A stretch of 64,000 nt of DNA, from contig JAQGDQ010000054.1 of assembly GCA_030141605.1 (NCBI GenBank), forward strand, positions 372,001 through 436,000, given 5' to 3'. The notes beneath the pieces are model-generated. The model worked only from the letters and a program-made list of their open reading frames with translations, had not been told where the DNA came from and did no database searches. This document shows positions 1 through 14,810 of this stretch, in pieces. How positions within the stretch are numbered: the stretch's first letter is position 1; each line of letters begins with the position of its first letter. Both the position numbers and the translations under genes were made by a program. The stretch is from Tubiluchus corallicola. Its lineage: Eukaryota; Priapulida; Priapulimorpha; Priapulimorphida; Tubiluchidae.

Positions 1-3000
1 ACTTCACCAGCATCTAACAAGCTCATTGAGTTGACAAAACTAGTGACATGTAGTAGACAGATGCTTGTAATAACCGCAATTACAATGCGCCCTCAGCATA
101 GAATTGTGTATGCAAAGGCGTGTTGTGGTGGCTGCCTTATCGCATCTCAGAAAATAAACTTGTAAATGAAACAAACAGTTCAATGAATGTTTAGTGAATG
201 CTGAAAACGCATATTATATTATAAAAAACACAGGAACGCCTACGAAAGAATGTGAACGGAACAAATGCGCGAAAAATAAATCGTGTTTACTGCTTGCAGG
301 TAGACCTGGAACTCATTATAAGTCTACATGCTCTAGTTTCAAACGTGACTTGCCAGGAAAACTCTACCTAGAATCTTGCCCGCTGTTACATGACAGACAA
401 CGTTGCAAAAAATTATTGTCATATTATAATACTAATGTCTTACTAGGACGCTAATAGGCGATGAAGAGATTTGCTAATTATGGCAAAATCGTTATTGTCA
501 GCTTTTTTAATTCAACTACTAACGACAATTTTCAAAAACGCGAATCTACTGTAAATTTACTTGCTGTCTCAAATGCCATCGCAATGTTGAAAAACCACAA
601 ATGTAGTGATGATTCCGGGTGGTCTCAAAACACAAAGTAATATGCAATTATTTTATATATTAAATTTATATACCGTACGGAGTTCAGAACTGGTATAAGC
701 TGTGACCCAGCACTCAACAAAATGACACTGACATTAGTGGCAAAAGAAAGCATTTTGTAATAGCCAAATCTGCAAAATTTCCAATTTCTAATTACCAGCT
801 AACATCATTAACTAGTTACACAGCTTATTAAAATGAAAAGCATTTTCTGCTGTAGGTAATCAAGCATTGTGAATTCAATTAAGAGCAAAATGGTAATCTT
901 AAGATAAAAGGCCAAGGCCAGCAAACATTTTCCGGCTAGTGGTACAAACACTGTACAGGTTAAAGCAATTTTCTACTCATGTTACCGTTTCAGTTGCAGA
1001 ATCTTAAGCTTGTGACTTCAACAGCAGTCTAGTTTTATTATTTATTCTATCTAAACACGCATGTAGTTGATATTTATTTACGTTATTTATAGTTAAAGTC
1101 ATTGCTTTAGGTAATGTTGTTGATGCATATTCAAAATATTTGAATAAATCGTTTAGGTTTTGCAAATTATAAATTAACCGGAACATAGTGTTGTATAACT
1201 GTTAGTTGTGATAATAACATTTTTTACTTTACTTCAAAACACTAATATGTCATGTTCCGCAAATATTTGCATGCATTATTTTGTTAAATTCATGTCCTGC
1301 ATGGCAGAAAAGCAATAGTTCAAAATAACACGGACAACGTTTATCGTACAAATAATAAATTTACACGCAGTGTTTGACAGTAGCACATTATTTAGGCTAC
1401 TGTGCTCGCTATACGGCAGTGTTAATTTATACAGGTGAATATAATCATTATTACCGTAGCAGTAAATTTACACAACAGCTTCTAGAAAACAAAAATTCTC
1501 ATTTGATGGCTCACATATCCGTAATTGCGTTTAATGCATCATATTATTCGTAAGTGGCTGAAATTTCTAGCGCAGCCTAGCAGTTTTAAACTTGAAACAG
1601 TAGCTTATGCGTCGAAAAGTCTGCAACTACGCGTTTATGCTCAGTATGAAGAAAGACAATTAAATTATTCTGCCGCTATTATTTATACACCAGGCTGCAA
1701 TATAACGAAATTACGAGGAAAACTTTCTTCGTATGTGTTTAGTAAATCTAACACGTACAGGCGAACATATGCAGCGAATTTCGTGAAATTTTCTGCTAAA
1801 ATAAACAATTCAAATCCAGTAATTTATCCTTCTGAAGCATTACACAATAGTTACTGCTTTTCTGTTTTTGCCAGTGATTCATTCTAGTAAGTTAACTGAG
1901 TTATCTGAATTGCAGCTAACCACATGGGATAACTAGAATAGTTTTGTCAGGCGCTTTGGAAAACAAGCAAGCTTTTCCGGTGATACGGGAGTGACGGGAC
2001 CGATTGACCTTTGACCTAGTAATATTAGCGCCCGCAAACAAGGTTTCACTAGTCCTATTTACACTAGACGCGTCACACCTTTGCATCTTATGTAACCATA
2101 TAAAGGCGGTAGTCAAGGAAAATTGGCTGTGTGACTTTGTTTTGATAATCTCTTTGATTTGAGTATCTTCACACTATTCAATTTCAATCTTTTATAGTGA
2201 GCTGTTTGTTTAAGAAAATTCTGGTGATGACCGATGAAGCACATTGAAACGCTATTTGCCTACGTTTATTTTAAAAGAAAGAATTCATGCAATCTTTTTA
2301 TTAGCGTTGTTATTCAAAGTGTCATTGCAAAAAGTTTAATAAAAACACAAATTAAACAAGTGCGGCTGTCTAGTTAGCAAATCCTTTTCTTAAGCTGCAA
2401 ACAAACAAACAGAGCTACAATGGCGAAAATTACAAGTATACTATACACTGTACTGCATACGTGTAAGGCACTTTAAGCAAAGTTATTTGACAATGTTTAT
2501 AAATGCGAAAATGCGCCCTGCGGCACAGTTAAAAAGCCATAATTGGACGAATTTTAGGGAAGTGCTTACATAAGTGTACATGTAACAGAAGAGTATTGTG
2601 ATTTTATACAACACTATTAACTATTACAGTCACTTTTGAAAATTAATTACAGAAAAGGTCTGCTAGAAATCACATTTTCAAGACAAGATTAACGTGGCTC
2701 TCACGCATCACAAACTATCATAAAATTAATGATAATTTTTGGCATTAGCCACTCTCATACGTACAGGACATGCATGAAGGTTGTAACCTCAGTGAGTACA
2801 CTGTTAATTTTTCAATTGGAATTATGAGACCTCGAGTCATTAATTTGTGTGAGACTCAAGATTACTTTTATATCCATCAAACCAGTTTAATTTTCGAAAA
2901 TGACACCAAATTATTCATCCATTCCAGTCTGAGTATAATAATAAATACGTGCTAACATTCACAAATCTCAAGTGTATTTTGGAAAACGTTCTCACCTTCA

Positions 3001-6000
3001 GACATTGCTAACGAACGGATGGGGTTATCATTTTGTTTGTTACGGATGACGTCATTTCCTTTGCAACAAAAACTTCCGAATTTTCACACATAAAATTCCA
3101 AAGTTCGCCATGACCTCAATAAGTGTATTAGTGAAAAGGTAGTTTTGCTCAATTATTCATATGTAACTACTAAGGTATGTTTAGTTTTTGCAAGTGTTCA
3201 AATTACAATGCTTTACAGAGCGAAATGCGTGAGAATTTATCTCCCCACATGATAACTAGTCAGTTTTGGGTGGCTCATCATCCATTGACCCGTGTTATTA
3301 CCTGACCCATGACTGACTTTATTCACAGAATATTTAAAATTTCCCCTTTTAATAATGCCGTCTTAGAAATTTTCCTGTGGTTTGAAATGTTCTTACGCAA
3401 GTAAATTGGATTTAAATTTGTTTAAAAGACACTATAATTTATTTTTTTCGCTTTTCTTCTGAAAACGGAGCTAAAATTAAATCGATACTTTCTTAACAAT
3501 TAGTAACGAAATGTTTTTAACCTAATGAATATGCTTGGCAGGGATTATTTTCTGCTTAGGCGGATGAATAACAAACGTGAAGAACGAGAAGCAAGTTGCG
3601 TTTTCTGATTAGATTAAAGCTTTTTTGTTATACACGAAATGAGAAGGAGAATTCACCACGCAAACCATGTTTTTTCCTTCAGCAGATTCAGGGCGAGATC
3701 GGAGCCTAGCCGGAGTCATTATCTAGGACAGCCCTGTAGGATGAGCCAGAGATGTCTTAGCCACGTTCGGATGTATTAGAATTATTGAACATTGGAATTA
3801 TAGAGATTTAATGAACAACAGTTAGTGGTGTTATAACTAACTTAATTATCATTTGAAACTTGATCATTAGACTCGCTATTTACTTCCTAAACATTTTTTG
3901 TATACATCTTGCACATTTTAGCATATAAATGTTTGTACGCATTCATTAGTTTGTCTGTATATAACTTTGTACAGTTGCTTTTATTTTTTTAATTGTGTAC
4001 AATATGCATTTATATATGTCATTAATTTCTTTACATTGATTTCACTTTTAATACTGATGTACTGACCCTGTAGCCAGAATTAGTATGGCGAATGAAACCG
4101 CCCAAAGTGAGTATCAAACCAGGCAACCACCAAGCCATCGAAAAGCGCAATCTCGTGGCCAATCGGCAAATTTCCCATGAATTTACACAATCATGCTTAT
4201 AATACTAAAATATCGAACAGACTGACAGAAAGCTGTTTAAGTACCCATACATTCCCAATTCTGAATTTCCCCCATATCAATTAGAACATTATACAATGTG
4301 ACTTTTTAGTTAAGCCTAAAATGTAAATCTTGCCTGCTCTAGCAACACAGACCTATAGAAACTATCATTAGAAGAAGTCATTAAAATAGGTCTTACTTTT
4401 GTAACAATAACAACAACAGCGAAAAAATATCAGAAATACAAACGTATGTTATCAGACATCACTGTAAACACACAGAGCGAGAGTAAAGTTTAAGAAAGTG
4501 CTATTTTTAGATATAGTCAACAACGATATCCAACCATATTGCCCACAAGGTAGAGGACGTGTAGAATTACTGTATATCGATTAATTATTACTGCGCAAAG
4601 TCATTTGCTGTAAAGTTGTAAACAGTCTTTAAATGTTATAAAAAGAAAACACTTTGCTTCTTTAATTTAACGATGGTCTGAAAATTAATGTTCCCGTATA
4701 GGCCTGTTTAAGAAAACCAAGAGAACGCAAATAAATGAATCAAAGCTTGTGGTCAGTAAACAGTTATTTTTATGAAAACTTATTACTGGAAATAACCTAG
4801 GAGTTAATTATTGAGAAACGCTGATAGTTACACCCTTTAATGCACGCATATACAAGTAATAAGGTCAGATTTTGAGCAAAATACGTATTTACTATCTACT
4901 ATTTACACATTTTTTCAAGCAAATACACTGTGTTTTTCAACCTAGCGAAGAAATTCACTAATACATAATTAATATACAGTAACAAGCCATGGAAAGGAAG
5001 ACACTGGGATTCTACACGGCTTCTAATTGCTTATGAAAACGTGCAGTTCTTATTGCTTTTCATTTTTAATAGCTTTGTGCTATTATAAGAAAACTGAAAC
5101 AGTAATGAAAACACATGACCCCTGGCTGCAGTGCCTGAACAATGTATAATGCTGACTAAACATAAATGTAAACGACCATAAACGTGAATTTATGAAGAGA
5201 AAAGCAAAAGCAAAAACACGCCAATATCAAAAGTCTGTTATGGAGTATAAAAACATACAAAAATATGAGTATTTTGTGGCACTTTTTAAGCATCACCTTT
5301 TACAGATTGTCAGTTGCTAATCGCCGCTCGAATGAAATGTTTTATCCCTAATTAATTCAACTTTCTCACCTTTATGATTAATGAAAATATTATTTCTGCA
5401 GTTATAGAGCATCTGTAGTTTCACCACGCACCATTCAATGTTGACGTTCACAGATCAAAGAAAAAGTCTCGGTCTCACTGACAGAATATTTTTCAAATCC
5501 GGAAGAAATGAGACAAAGTAACCGCATTTTGAGCATTTTGCCCGTTTTTGCAAAATTGTACTCCCTAGTTTGAGAGTACTGGAACAAGTCTGAGGTCGAG
5601 CTTGGTAGTTTGTAGTGGCTGCTGCTTATGTGTGAGTACACAATACCTACAAACACCGTTAGAGTAAAAAATAGAAAACAAATATTACTTGTACACAAAA
5701 TTCAGGGACAAAAGTTGAAAATATTTTTGTTTTTTTTACTTTTAATCAAACTCTAATCAATTGCAATCGTCCCATTCCAGAAGTCGCAGTGTTTACTCAC
5801 AAATAAAGTTCAATAATCGTTCATTTTTGAATTTTTGATGGTTTTATCAATTAACGATTACTGACTGTGACTGATCAAGTGACCGAGGATCAACTGACTG
5901 TTTCTCGTCAGCTTTCAACTCGGATTTCCTTTTTTGTCCAACCTCCAACCAAAAACTGTTGAATGACAACCAAACGTCTTCACAGTAAAGTTTGAAAAAA

Positions 6001-9000
6001 TTCTGCAAGGACCACACCTCTGAGAGGTCCTTTAGATCCGTAGAACTGTAGGTCCTTTAGACGCTACAGGAGAGCCGGGATCAAAAGCTAATCGGTTTCA
6101 GATGAAACACTGATGCAGCAGCGACGGTCTTAGCAACGTTTAAAAGTTACACACAAATTATTTATTATGGGTTAATTTCGATTCAGTTCTCTTTAATTGG
6201 CCTACCTAACTTTAGCATTTAGTTATATTGTATCAGGCATCATATCACAGTTTTTGTTAAAAAATAATTATTAGTTTAGTTTATTTCCACTGTGCTATAA
6301 ATAATACATTGTTATATATATTAAAATGCAAGCTATTACTACTACAAAACAAAACACAAACCACATTTTCACCAGATATTGAGACATCGGCTCAGACTAA
6401 GAAGATAGACTTGTACAGGCCAGAGCAGAAGGCAAGCTGTAGAAGGTGCAAAATAAGTAAGAAAAGCGAAATACCAGGGTGATAGCAAGGGTAATGAAAA
6501 GACAATGAAAAGAGAATGGGATGATGGTGAAAATGTAAAGAGAAACAGATCAATCAGCTAAAGTTACAGCAAAACCAGCATGGAGTCATGCCAGGGTCAA
6601 CAGACTTAGCACTTGTACTTTTGAGTTAATACTTCTTGTGCGATATGTGACTAATTAAGACTACTACACCTATACTAAAATGAGTTTATTAGTACCAAAT
6701 TAAAAGGTTCAGGTAATTCAATAATATACAACACTTTGTAATTATTAATCGGTTTGTAAAATGTACTAACGATGGTGTAATGAGCCCAAAACCACACATC
6801 CTGACACAGGAAGCACAGTCAGAAAAGAAAACTAGCTCTGTTACGGCAGTTTTATTTTTGCACGTTAATTACTTACTGCGCTAACAGACGTCGACGGTGT
6901 AAGTACCGTGACTTCAAATAAGTTCAGCTGAAAAATGTAGGGCTCAAGCGCAAACAGCTGTATATACAGTATCATAAATATTTGCTTGAACACATACAGT
7001 AGAACGCTGACGGAAAGAACGAGGTACATGTACTAGCTGCGGACACATAATATATAAGTTTTAAGCCATACATGCAGCTACTTTGTTTTAAAATTAAATC
7101 AATTCAAAGTCTGTCGAATACCTATTACATGAAAATGCTTTTGAAAATTGATTTATAAACGCAATACATTGCTTTTTTGTCCAAACACTTTAGTTTCCAT
7201 ATTTACGCTGTCGCTTTAGAATTTACGTAAAAAAGATAATTTTAGATTTTAGAAAACACAAGGCTAATCTGTTAAGTGCGGCAGAAATAAAAACCGTTAA
7301 TAAGCAGAACAACGTTTTTATAAACAATGGCAATAAAGACAAAACAAAAAGGCGCTCAAAAAAGATACTAAAGAATTACAATAGATAAAAAATCAAATGA
7401 AAAAGACAAGTCAAAAAATCATCAAGAGAAAAAATAAAACGCAAAGCGGTTGCAAGGAATTTATTACTGACAGTGACTTATACCAGTTGGACGACCAGGA
7501 TGAAAATACAATTTTCTGTCAGACTTTAATGATGTAGGCTAATGTGTGCACTGGATAGGATAAAATGCTAATGGAAGGAAGTGAAAATTATGTAAGAACT
7601 TGCTGTTTTTGAAATGAGTTTACTAAAAAATAATGCATTTTCTCCTTTTCTTCGTTATACTGAATTTCTCTTCTTTAGCGTGTTTTAATTGTATTCTCAT
7701 TTTGGTTTCTCCTCCTTTTTAATTTCTAATCACGCGTCCTGTTTACGCTTTTCTTTTCGTTTTAATAAGAGAAATTGTTCACTAGATAACATGTAGCATA
7801 AACTGATAATTTAATTTAACGTAAAGTGCCTAACTGCTGAAGGCACTTTATGAAAACTCGAAAAAGTATAAATCACTGTAGTCGTCGTCATCATCATTAT
7901 CACTATTATGATCATAATTACTGTTGTCGCCATGACGCCACGTTTTTCAGCAACAAGTCAGGGCAAGTACAGGGCATTCCTGAAATGGTCAAAATGTGTG
8001 CTTAACTGCTTAGCGACCAAAGTTAAAGTAAAGTCCTGCCTTAGTCAGTAAGTGGAAGGGTGACCATAAGAAAACCGCAATGACAATGCCAAGATTAATT
8101 AACAGTACTCCAACTACAGCGCAAATCACTTTACTAGAACCGCCTTCCCACTTCTGCTTTTTCCTCTCTTGCTTCTCTCCTTTCCACTATTTTTGTCACT
8201 CGTATTGTGTTTGTGGATGTTTCTCGTCTCTCATCTCTCTATCTATCTCTCCCTCTCTTTCTCTCTCTCCCCAATGGTGATGGCGCATCGAACATTTCAG
8301 AGATTGAGTAAAATACTACAAATCACCACAAATACTTTAGAATGGTGGCGAATCTGTTCAGGAGGGGAATTATGCAAAGGCTAGGACTCTGCTTAATTTT
8401 TTTTTAAAGAGACGTTGTGCACGCATTGATTTCTGAGTTCATAAGCATTCGTTGAGTAAATGGTGCTTCGGCCCATTTGTCTCACGTCCCATTGGACTGC
8501 CCATCTCTTTGTTACTAACTCCATCTATAATTGTTAGAGTACAAATTAATCTTAAGTTTGGGAATGCGAACCATTCTAACTTAATCTAGCTTTCTCTGAC
8601 TTTAAGCTAGCGTCGGTACCTTACATAACATTATTGAAGATCAAGGAATGATGATGAAAGAATATGATCACTGCACTAGTTTCTGTTTCATGGGCGGAAG
8701 CCTTCAGGTAAAAGAGCCTCGTGTATTTAGTAAGGTCACGTTTTAAAGACGCGATCATTTCACGTACGGTGCTCCCATTATGAGCGTCGATTCTTTTTCC
8801 ACCATGACACTATTCATTCATGGACTGAAAAAAAGCCTTCTGTCAATTTCCACCAAAATATAAGCTTTACAAAAAACTTTTACTGGGAATGCTGTATGAC
8901 GCATTTCATTAATTGTTTGCATTGCAAAAACAACAAAGTTTCAACAAAGCATTGATTTAGTGGTAATAGATGCGACTCGACCACATTAAAAATATTCAAA

Positions 9001-11381
9001 ACAGATCAATGGTCATGTAAACACAAACACAGTATTACATACATGTATCTAAGCTACTATAAAAAGTAATTTCTGGTACAAATATAAATGTTTTATGGCC
9101 TACTGCTAAACCATATAGACATCCGCAGTGAAACTAATGACCAGATGAGGCATCAAACAAAGAAACGATGATGATAATGATCCCATCTAATTAAGTCATG
9201 TCAACAATCTAATTACGTCATGTCAAGTGCCCAAATGCTGCTGAGTACTATTGATAAATTTCTGCAAGCACAAAGTCAAACAGATGAACTAAGATGGACG
9301 TAATATTGACTACAGGGCAGGTAGCAGCTACTGAACTTACTACTGTGTAAACCCATTGGACAAGGACTGACTTTTGTGAATCTAGTGCTTTAACGTGTCG
9401 GTACTAAAATCCCTGCTGTTTTGGCAAACACTGGCTTCTCGTACCTCCGCATTGACGTGCACATATTCCTGTTGAAACACCAAAGCGCACCTGCCGAGTT
9501 TGCCATGGGCAGCTTTGTTATTGGCACGTGCCGTAGTAACGCAATCGATATTATTGGCAATTTTATAATTGGATAAGCATGCACAAAAATAAACTTCGCC
9601 AGTTTTGATTTAAATCCATCGAAACGAAAGTTTTGAAATAGCAAAGTTCTGCTACTGCTAATTATGGCCATAAAGATGTTACAATAGTATGCACTAATAA
9701 ATGAAGTTTATTATTTATTTATTAAGAATCTAAGTTAAAGTCTTACGTTAATAATTTAACCTTTAACAACATTAGATTCATTGAAATTTATTACAAAAGC
9801 TAATATAGTGTCACTTTTATGTGGTACTCCAAACCTAGAGCATACACCCGAGGGTTAAATAGTTCCATAAAGGTTAAACCAATAAGCGTATTAAACTATA
9901 AATAATTAAAGTCTGTCAAAGCGTGAATACTCTGCTGGGAGTTGAATCTTCTAAATGCCCGTCGTTTCATCAAAATCTGTAGTACACGTATGTAGATCTA
10001 ACACAATGATCAGCAAAAAACTGTGTGCCACTAATGGTGTCAGATTGGAAAGCCACATTTAAGCTGGAATACGCGAAGCTGTACTTTTTTATTATAAATT
10101 TATAAACGTGCTGTAAGCGCGAAAGTAAGAACCGGTAATAACAAACTTACTTCTTCAGGTAATATGCACAAAGCTATCCCATTATTTCACGCTAAGCTTA
10201 CAGGTACGCGGGAGGGGAGGCATAATCATTTTGAAGAAGACTTCAGGGCGAGACCATAGCGAATCATAAACAAAATTAATAATCAGTATGTAGCAATGAC
10301 AAATGAATAAATGACAATAAAATTATTGTTACACAATGATCTAACGAATACTAGGATTAGCGAACAACGAAACTCGAGCAAAAAATATTAGCCTTCGTAT
10401 AAAAACCAGATGATAAGAACAACAAAAAAATTGGTCACTATAGTCGCCAGGTATTCGCACTAACCCGGCTGTACCGAAAAAATTAGGCTTACAAAATTTT
10501 TACACATAGGAAATGTCCTGGTAACTGTAACCATTAGCAAACCTAGCGAACAAAAGCTAAATTTATGCTGCTTACTATAAGCTATCGGCCTTGGGCGTTT
10601 CGTTGCCAAGTTCAGTAACAGCCTAGCCGGAAGCTTTCTTACAGCAATTTAATGCTAGCACAGATCTCGATCATATAAACAAAACGAAAATTTTCCAAGA
10701 GATGTAAATTCGTGATACACACATTACAGTCTCACATGCAGCCAGTCACACATGCACCCGTATTGCAGCAGCATTTTCAACAAGAAATTACACATAGTAA
10801 CGTTCGTTTGGACATGTAGTCATAAACTTATACAGAAGTAAAAAAACACGTTGTGAAAACACTTCAACAGGTTACTTAACACTTTATAATCATGATCACA
10901 GTTTTTCATAGTTCTCGCTCTATTTCATCTTTCATTCATTATCCCCCCTCCCCCACATCTATGTATATATTATCATTATCTCAATTATTAATCCTTCCTT
11001 TAAGATTTCCACGTACAGTTTGGCCTGTCAAGCTATGCTTGCTTTTAGGCTCAAAGTGTATGTATCAAAATTATTCTGTAATGTAATTTGCACGTGTATA
11101 CGATGCGAAAGACTCTTTTTTGTAATTTCTGGACTATATACTGCATTTGTATTTATGTTTACTTTAGTAGATAATTATCTGTATTTTAATGATAACTGTA
11201 AGATGCAGTGTGGAAATAAATAAAACTTATGAACTTATTCACCAATGCTGATCTCTGAAGATGCTTATTATCGTTACTCATTAAATATTTTTGTAAGTAT
11301 TAGGCCTATTAAGGATTAATTTTATTTCTTACAGAGGTTTCTCTCGGTCACAATTATAATTTATGGAAACTGTCTACTTAC
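1..11381. other. Gene-poor region, no gene recognised
   Basis: I find no convincing coding exon on either strand. The open frames here are short, lack splice context and resemble no family I recognise. Visible contents are simple or repetitive: an A-rich stretch at about 7310-7450 that resembles one at about 13490-13810, a CT-rich tract at about 8222-8275, and near 3745-3780 a short stretch (around ATGTCTTAGCCACGTTCGG) resembling parts of the repeat found at 20.5 and 24.7 kb. Because the receptor exon at 11.4-11.8 kb is read leftward and ends in a splice donor, at least part of this region should be its intron. Missed small exons cannot be excluded by eye. Confidence 0.5.
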
Positions 11382-11792
11382 ATAAGTAATCATTGGAATG
11401 TTCCAAGCTGTTGCAACATAAGCTTCAGCATAACACCTATCTTCTGGTCCAATGATAGCTGTCACACCTGGCATTGTAGTTTCACAAGGACCTTTTCCCG
11501 AAGAGCATTCACCAAAATACAAGTCTGTCATTTGTGCAACGCTCTTGATGCTTTCTCCGGCTTCTAGTTTACTGAAGGTCCAATTTAGTGTATGTTCACC
11601 TCCAGCAATAGGATAATTTCGATTCACATCGTCCACTGCCAACACAACGGCACCAGCCATCATTTTGGCTTCTTTGGCAAAGTTTCCTACGAATCCTATC
11701 TTGAATTCGTAGCCATTGCATTTAATACATACGCACAAAATTAACAAAAATATTGATCTACATTTTAGACAAGCCACTTTAGAAAAGTCCAT
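11382..11792 (-). CDS. ANF-receptor / receptor guanylate cyclase-like protein, first coding exon (partial)
   Basis: The exon encodes 137 residues from an ATG at 11792 (A at -3, G at +4) to a GT donor (GTAAGT) immediately left of 11382, ending in phase 0. Residues 1-27 look like a signal peptide with a Leu/Ile/Cys-rich core (residues 14-24). Residues 28-137 match the start of the ANF_receptor ligand-binding fold (periplasmic-binding-protein type I): a beta strand with IGFVGN, a helix with MMAGAVVLAVDDVN, then VTAIIGPEDRC at 110-120 and WNIPMITY at 130-137, the arrangement of natriuretic-peptide receptor and receptor guanylate cyclase ectodomains. There is an N-glycosylation sequon, NWT, at 70-72. 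By family knowledge this would be a plasma-membrane receptor, possibly cGMP-producing, but no membrane, kinase-homology or cyclase exon is visible, so another receptor of the same fold (GABA-B-like or orphan) is possible. Confidence 0.8.
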
Positions 11793-12114
11793 TGTTACTA
11801 AAATACTGCTAATTTTCGCTTGTCCTACTTCAAGTAATCATTTTATTTGTTGCAGTGCATTTATTTTTACTGAACATTGTATTAATGTCCCAATTACACT
11901 GCCTATAAACTACTGCAACACTTATTTAAATCATCTTGAACTTTCACCGCTGGACGTTCCGGGTAACCCAGCGCACAGGCAAGATTTTGTAAACAAGACC
12001 ATGCGAGGGCGAGGCCATCTTGGTTTTCGGTGCTAGCGATACTAACAGACAAAACTAAGTTTCAACGTACAAGATCCTCGATTGCAAGTTATTAGAGCTC
12101 CACGCAGGTATCGA

Positions 12115-12145
12115 ATCCGTCACTCCCATACGCGCACGTGACGCA
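12115..12145. promoter_or_regulatory. CpG/E-box-containing segment upstream of the receptor exon
   Basis: About 340 bp upstream of the receptor ATG (minus strand) is a locally CpG-rich stretch containing a perfect E-box CACGTG at 12135-12140 followed by ACGCATGC. It is placed where a promoter could lie. Nothing identifies a transcription start, so this is a positional inference only. Confidence 0.2.
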
Positions 12146-13668
12146 TGCCTTGCGAAATTACTGATTCACCGTCGTTTACACAATGTGAGATAGATTTTAC
12201 ACTTCCTGTAAGCGATTACAGATAAAAATATTCAAACGAGTTACAAATTTAATATTAAAGACTTGCTACATTAATAACACCGATGCAACCAACACGCGGT
12301 GTCGATTCTGCATTTTACACTCACTACATGACTTTCTTTCTTACTAACTTCAGATTAATATTATGGGTAAAATATGTCCGCGATTTTTCTGCTTTCAGTT
12401 TTAGTACAGCACTACGCTTATACAGTACGCTGTGCGCGGTAGCACTTGTTGTGGCCTTATCGCTCCAATGATCCCGAGGGGGGAGCTGGGTGCAGATTAG
12501 ACGTGCTACCAAAATAACACTGCTACGTGTTTGCTGCTTAGAAGTGTGCTCAATATGGTATCTTGGTGTCCTGGAGCCATCTCAAAATGACCAATTTGCC
12601 ATCTTGTCGAATTTAAATGAATAGCTCAAATGACCCTTTTACTTGCTACGAGAATTGTAAAATACTTTGGTAAAAACGATGTGCTTATCGATAATTCACT
12701 TTGATATTAAATGAGAGCACTTTGATATCTATTCTTTAATAACCCTCAGAGTGACGCATTCCTCCACTCAATACTCGCCAAATTCTACGAAGTTCTATTA
12801 GCTTAGCTTACCAGTGTCATTGGTCACCGAAAATAACAATGCGCATTCTATTTCAGAGAATCTAGCGCACGTTTCATTAAACGCCTATTGGATTAGCATT
12901 TGAATTAGCAGATATCTTTTATTTTAGAATTCTGCCTGCCCAATGTCTACAATAGACGTGACGGACGTATGATGATGATGGATTAGCATTATAGAGTAAT
13001 TCGTATTAGGCCTTGACAGTTAACATGCGTGGCCTAACGTTAAGTATTCTTTATTATAATAATTTTGTTTAAAGCATCCTGTGATGCTTAATTTGCTGTT
13101 TTAAGCTTCCCATTGGTCTCCTAAACTCTCTTGCCGCCGGAATACGAGAGAAACAATAAATTTTGCAAGTTGTTTTGAAGCCTCATTCTTGGAAACGAAA
13201 GTAGGTAGCGTCGCTAGAGGCTTGCTTGTCGAACACCATCATCCTTTACAAGTTTATACTCATTGTATTACGTAATTTACGTTAATTATGATTTGCACAG
13301 TATACCTACAGTACGAATAATATGAGACTGTCTCTAAAACTATAACAAACTACAAAGTGAGTTTAAGTGGGTGTGGTTAATTCACAGTTTAAATTATGAA
13401 AAAATACACATTACGTAGAGAAAAAGAAAACCTGGAAAACGTTTAAAATTGCCAGGGCAAACTCTCTATACAAAGCGTATGGATTGGTAATAAAGACAAT
13501 GTAAAAAACATAAAGGTAGATTTTAAAAAATAAAAGTTAAGAAGCTAATAGACAGAAAAGCAGAAGAAAAAAGTTATGGACAATAATCATTAATTAGTAA
13601 TGACAACGAAGACAATGGCAAAAAGGCAAATGCAAAAGACAGCAAGTAATAAGTAAAAAAAAGACAAA

Positions 13669-13834
13669 GATGCAGAATAAAAAAAATGCAGAATAATTAA
13701 AAGTGCAGAATAAAAAGAAGTAGATACAACAAACCTATGAAAAACAGCAGGTATAAAAGAGAAAAAACTTTAATGTCAACAATAAAAAAGGTATTGCAAA
13801 GAATTCACTTTAATTTTTACAGTAAGAAACTAAC

Positions 13835-13866
<32 letters not shown>
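13669..13866. repeat. Simple repeats: GCAGAATAAA units and (TAAG)n
   Basis: Three nearby copies of a GCAGAATAA-containing unit lie at about 13669-13715. A perfect (AGTA)n/(TAAG)n microsatellite of eight units occupies 13835-13866. Both sit in an A-rich block. Confidence 0.8.
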
Positions 13867-14810
13867 TTTGCTTAGTTTTCGTACTATTAGTTTACATTCA
13901 TAGACTACAAATGTAGACTAGAGTTCGACGCAGCAGCCAGGACGACGCTTACTGTTGCAGAAGCATTGGCAGGTGTCTAATAGGTTGAAAAAAATAGCTA
14001 TTGGTTTGTAGATACAAAATATGTTCATTTCATTTACAACTGGTTATTTTCATGCTAGATAATTCTATATTAAAATATCAAAATTTAGGATTTTAATATT
14101 TAAAAATTACTTACACGCTGCACGACTGGCTGTGTGGCGAATTGTTTTTAACTTTTAATAATTTTAAACTTAATAATTGTTCTTTATACACTTTTTAAAT
14201 CTTGTTAGACTTTTAATTGTGTCTTGTTAAATCATGGTTTTTTTGCCAAAAGTTATAACTTGGACTTCTTGCATTTATATATTATTTCTATATTACGAAT
14301 ACTATACGTTATATAGAGTACAATATTAATAAGTATAAATATAAATAAGTATATTAATTTGCACTTATTTCGAAATCACACAGGCTAGGACAGCTTAGAA
14401 ATTTTTCAGGACAAACTTTCTGCTTCGCCCCTTCGGGAAACTTCCTCTCGCGTGTGCACCTATGTTCATAATTAAGTTTCACAATCTAATGAACGCCTGA
14501 ATGACCAATTGAAATGCTCAATGCCAGGCATTTTCTGAAACGTGAATATGTATAATTAGAGCGGTGTGGGAAAACGCAGCAATTTCCAGATAAAGACATT
14601 CGACGCATTTATTTGTATTAATCTGGCTCTTTATATGCGCGTTTCGCGTTTTGAATTTCAAATTCAAGAGAACAATAGATAATAGTGTTCTATACTTCTT
14701 GGGGTTCTGGAGCATAATTTAAAACAGAGATGAGTGAAAGTTTATAACGTCACACAATAAGCTATTGGCTGAAATGAAACAAGCATACAACGACGAGAAT
14801 GTAGAAAAAA

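Noticed and set aside
194-454. Cysteine-containing 86-codon frame
   Set aside because: It begins at GTG, not ATG, and the cysteine pattern matches no peptide family I know.
1525-1887. 120-codon plus-strand open frame
   Set aside because: No domain, signal or family resemblance, no splice or promoter context; length is unremarkable in 64 kb.
5435-5698. Minus-strand frame with a hydrophobic start like a signal peptide
   Set aside because: The hydrophobic start could be chance in AT-rich DNA; the rest shows no recognisable domain or splice sites.
9390-9671. 93-codon minus-strand frame
   Set aside because: No homology recognised and no sign of exon boundaries.
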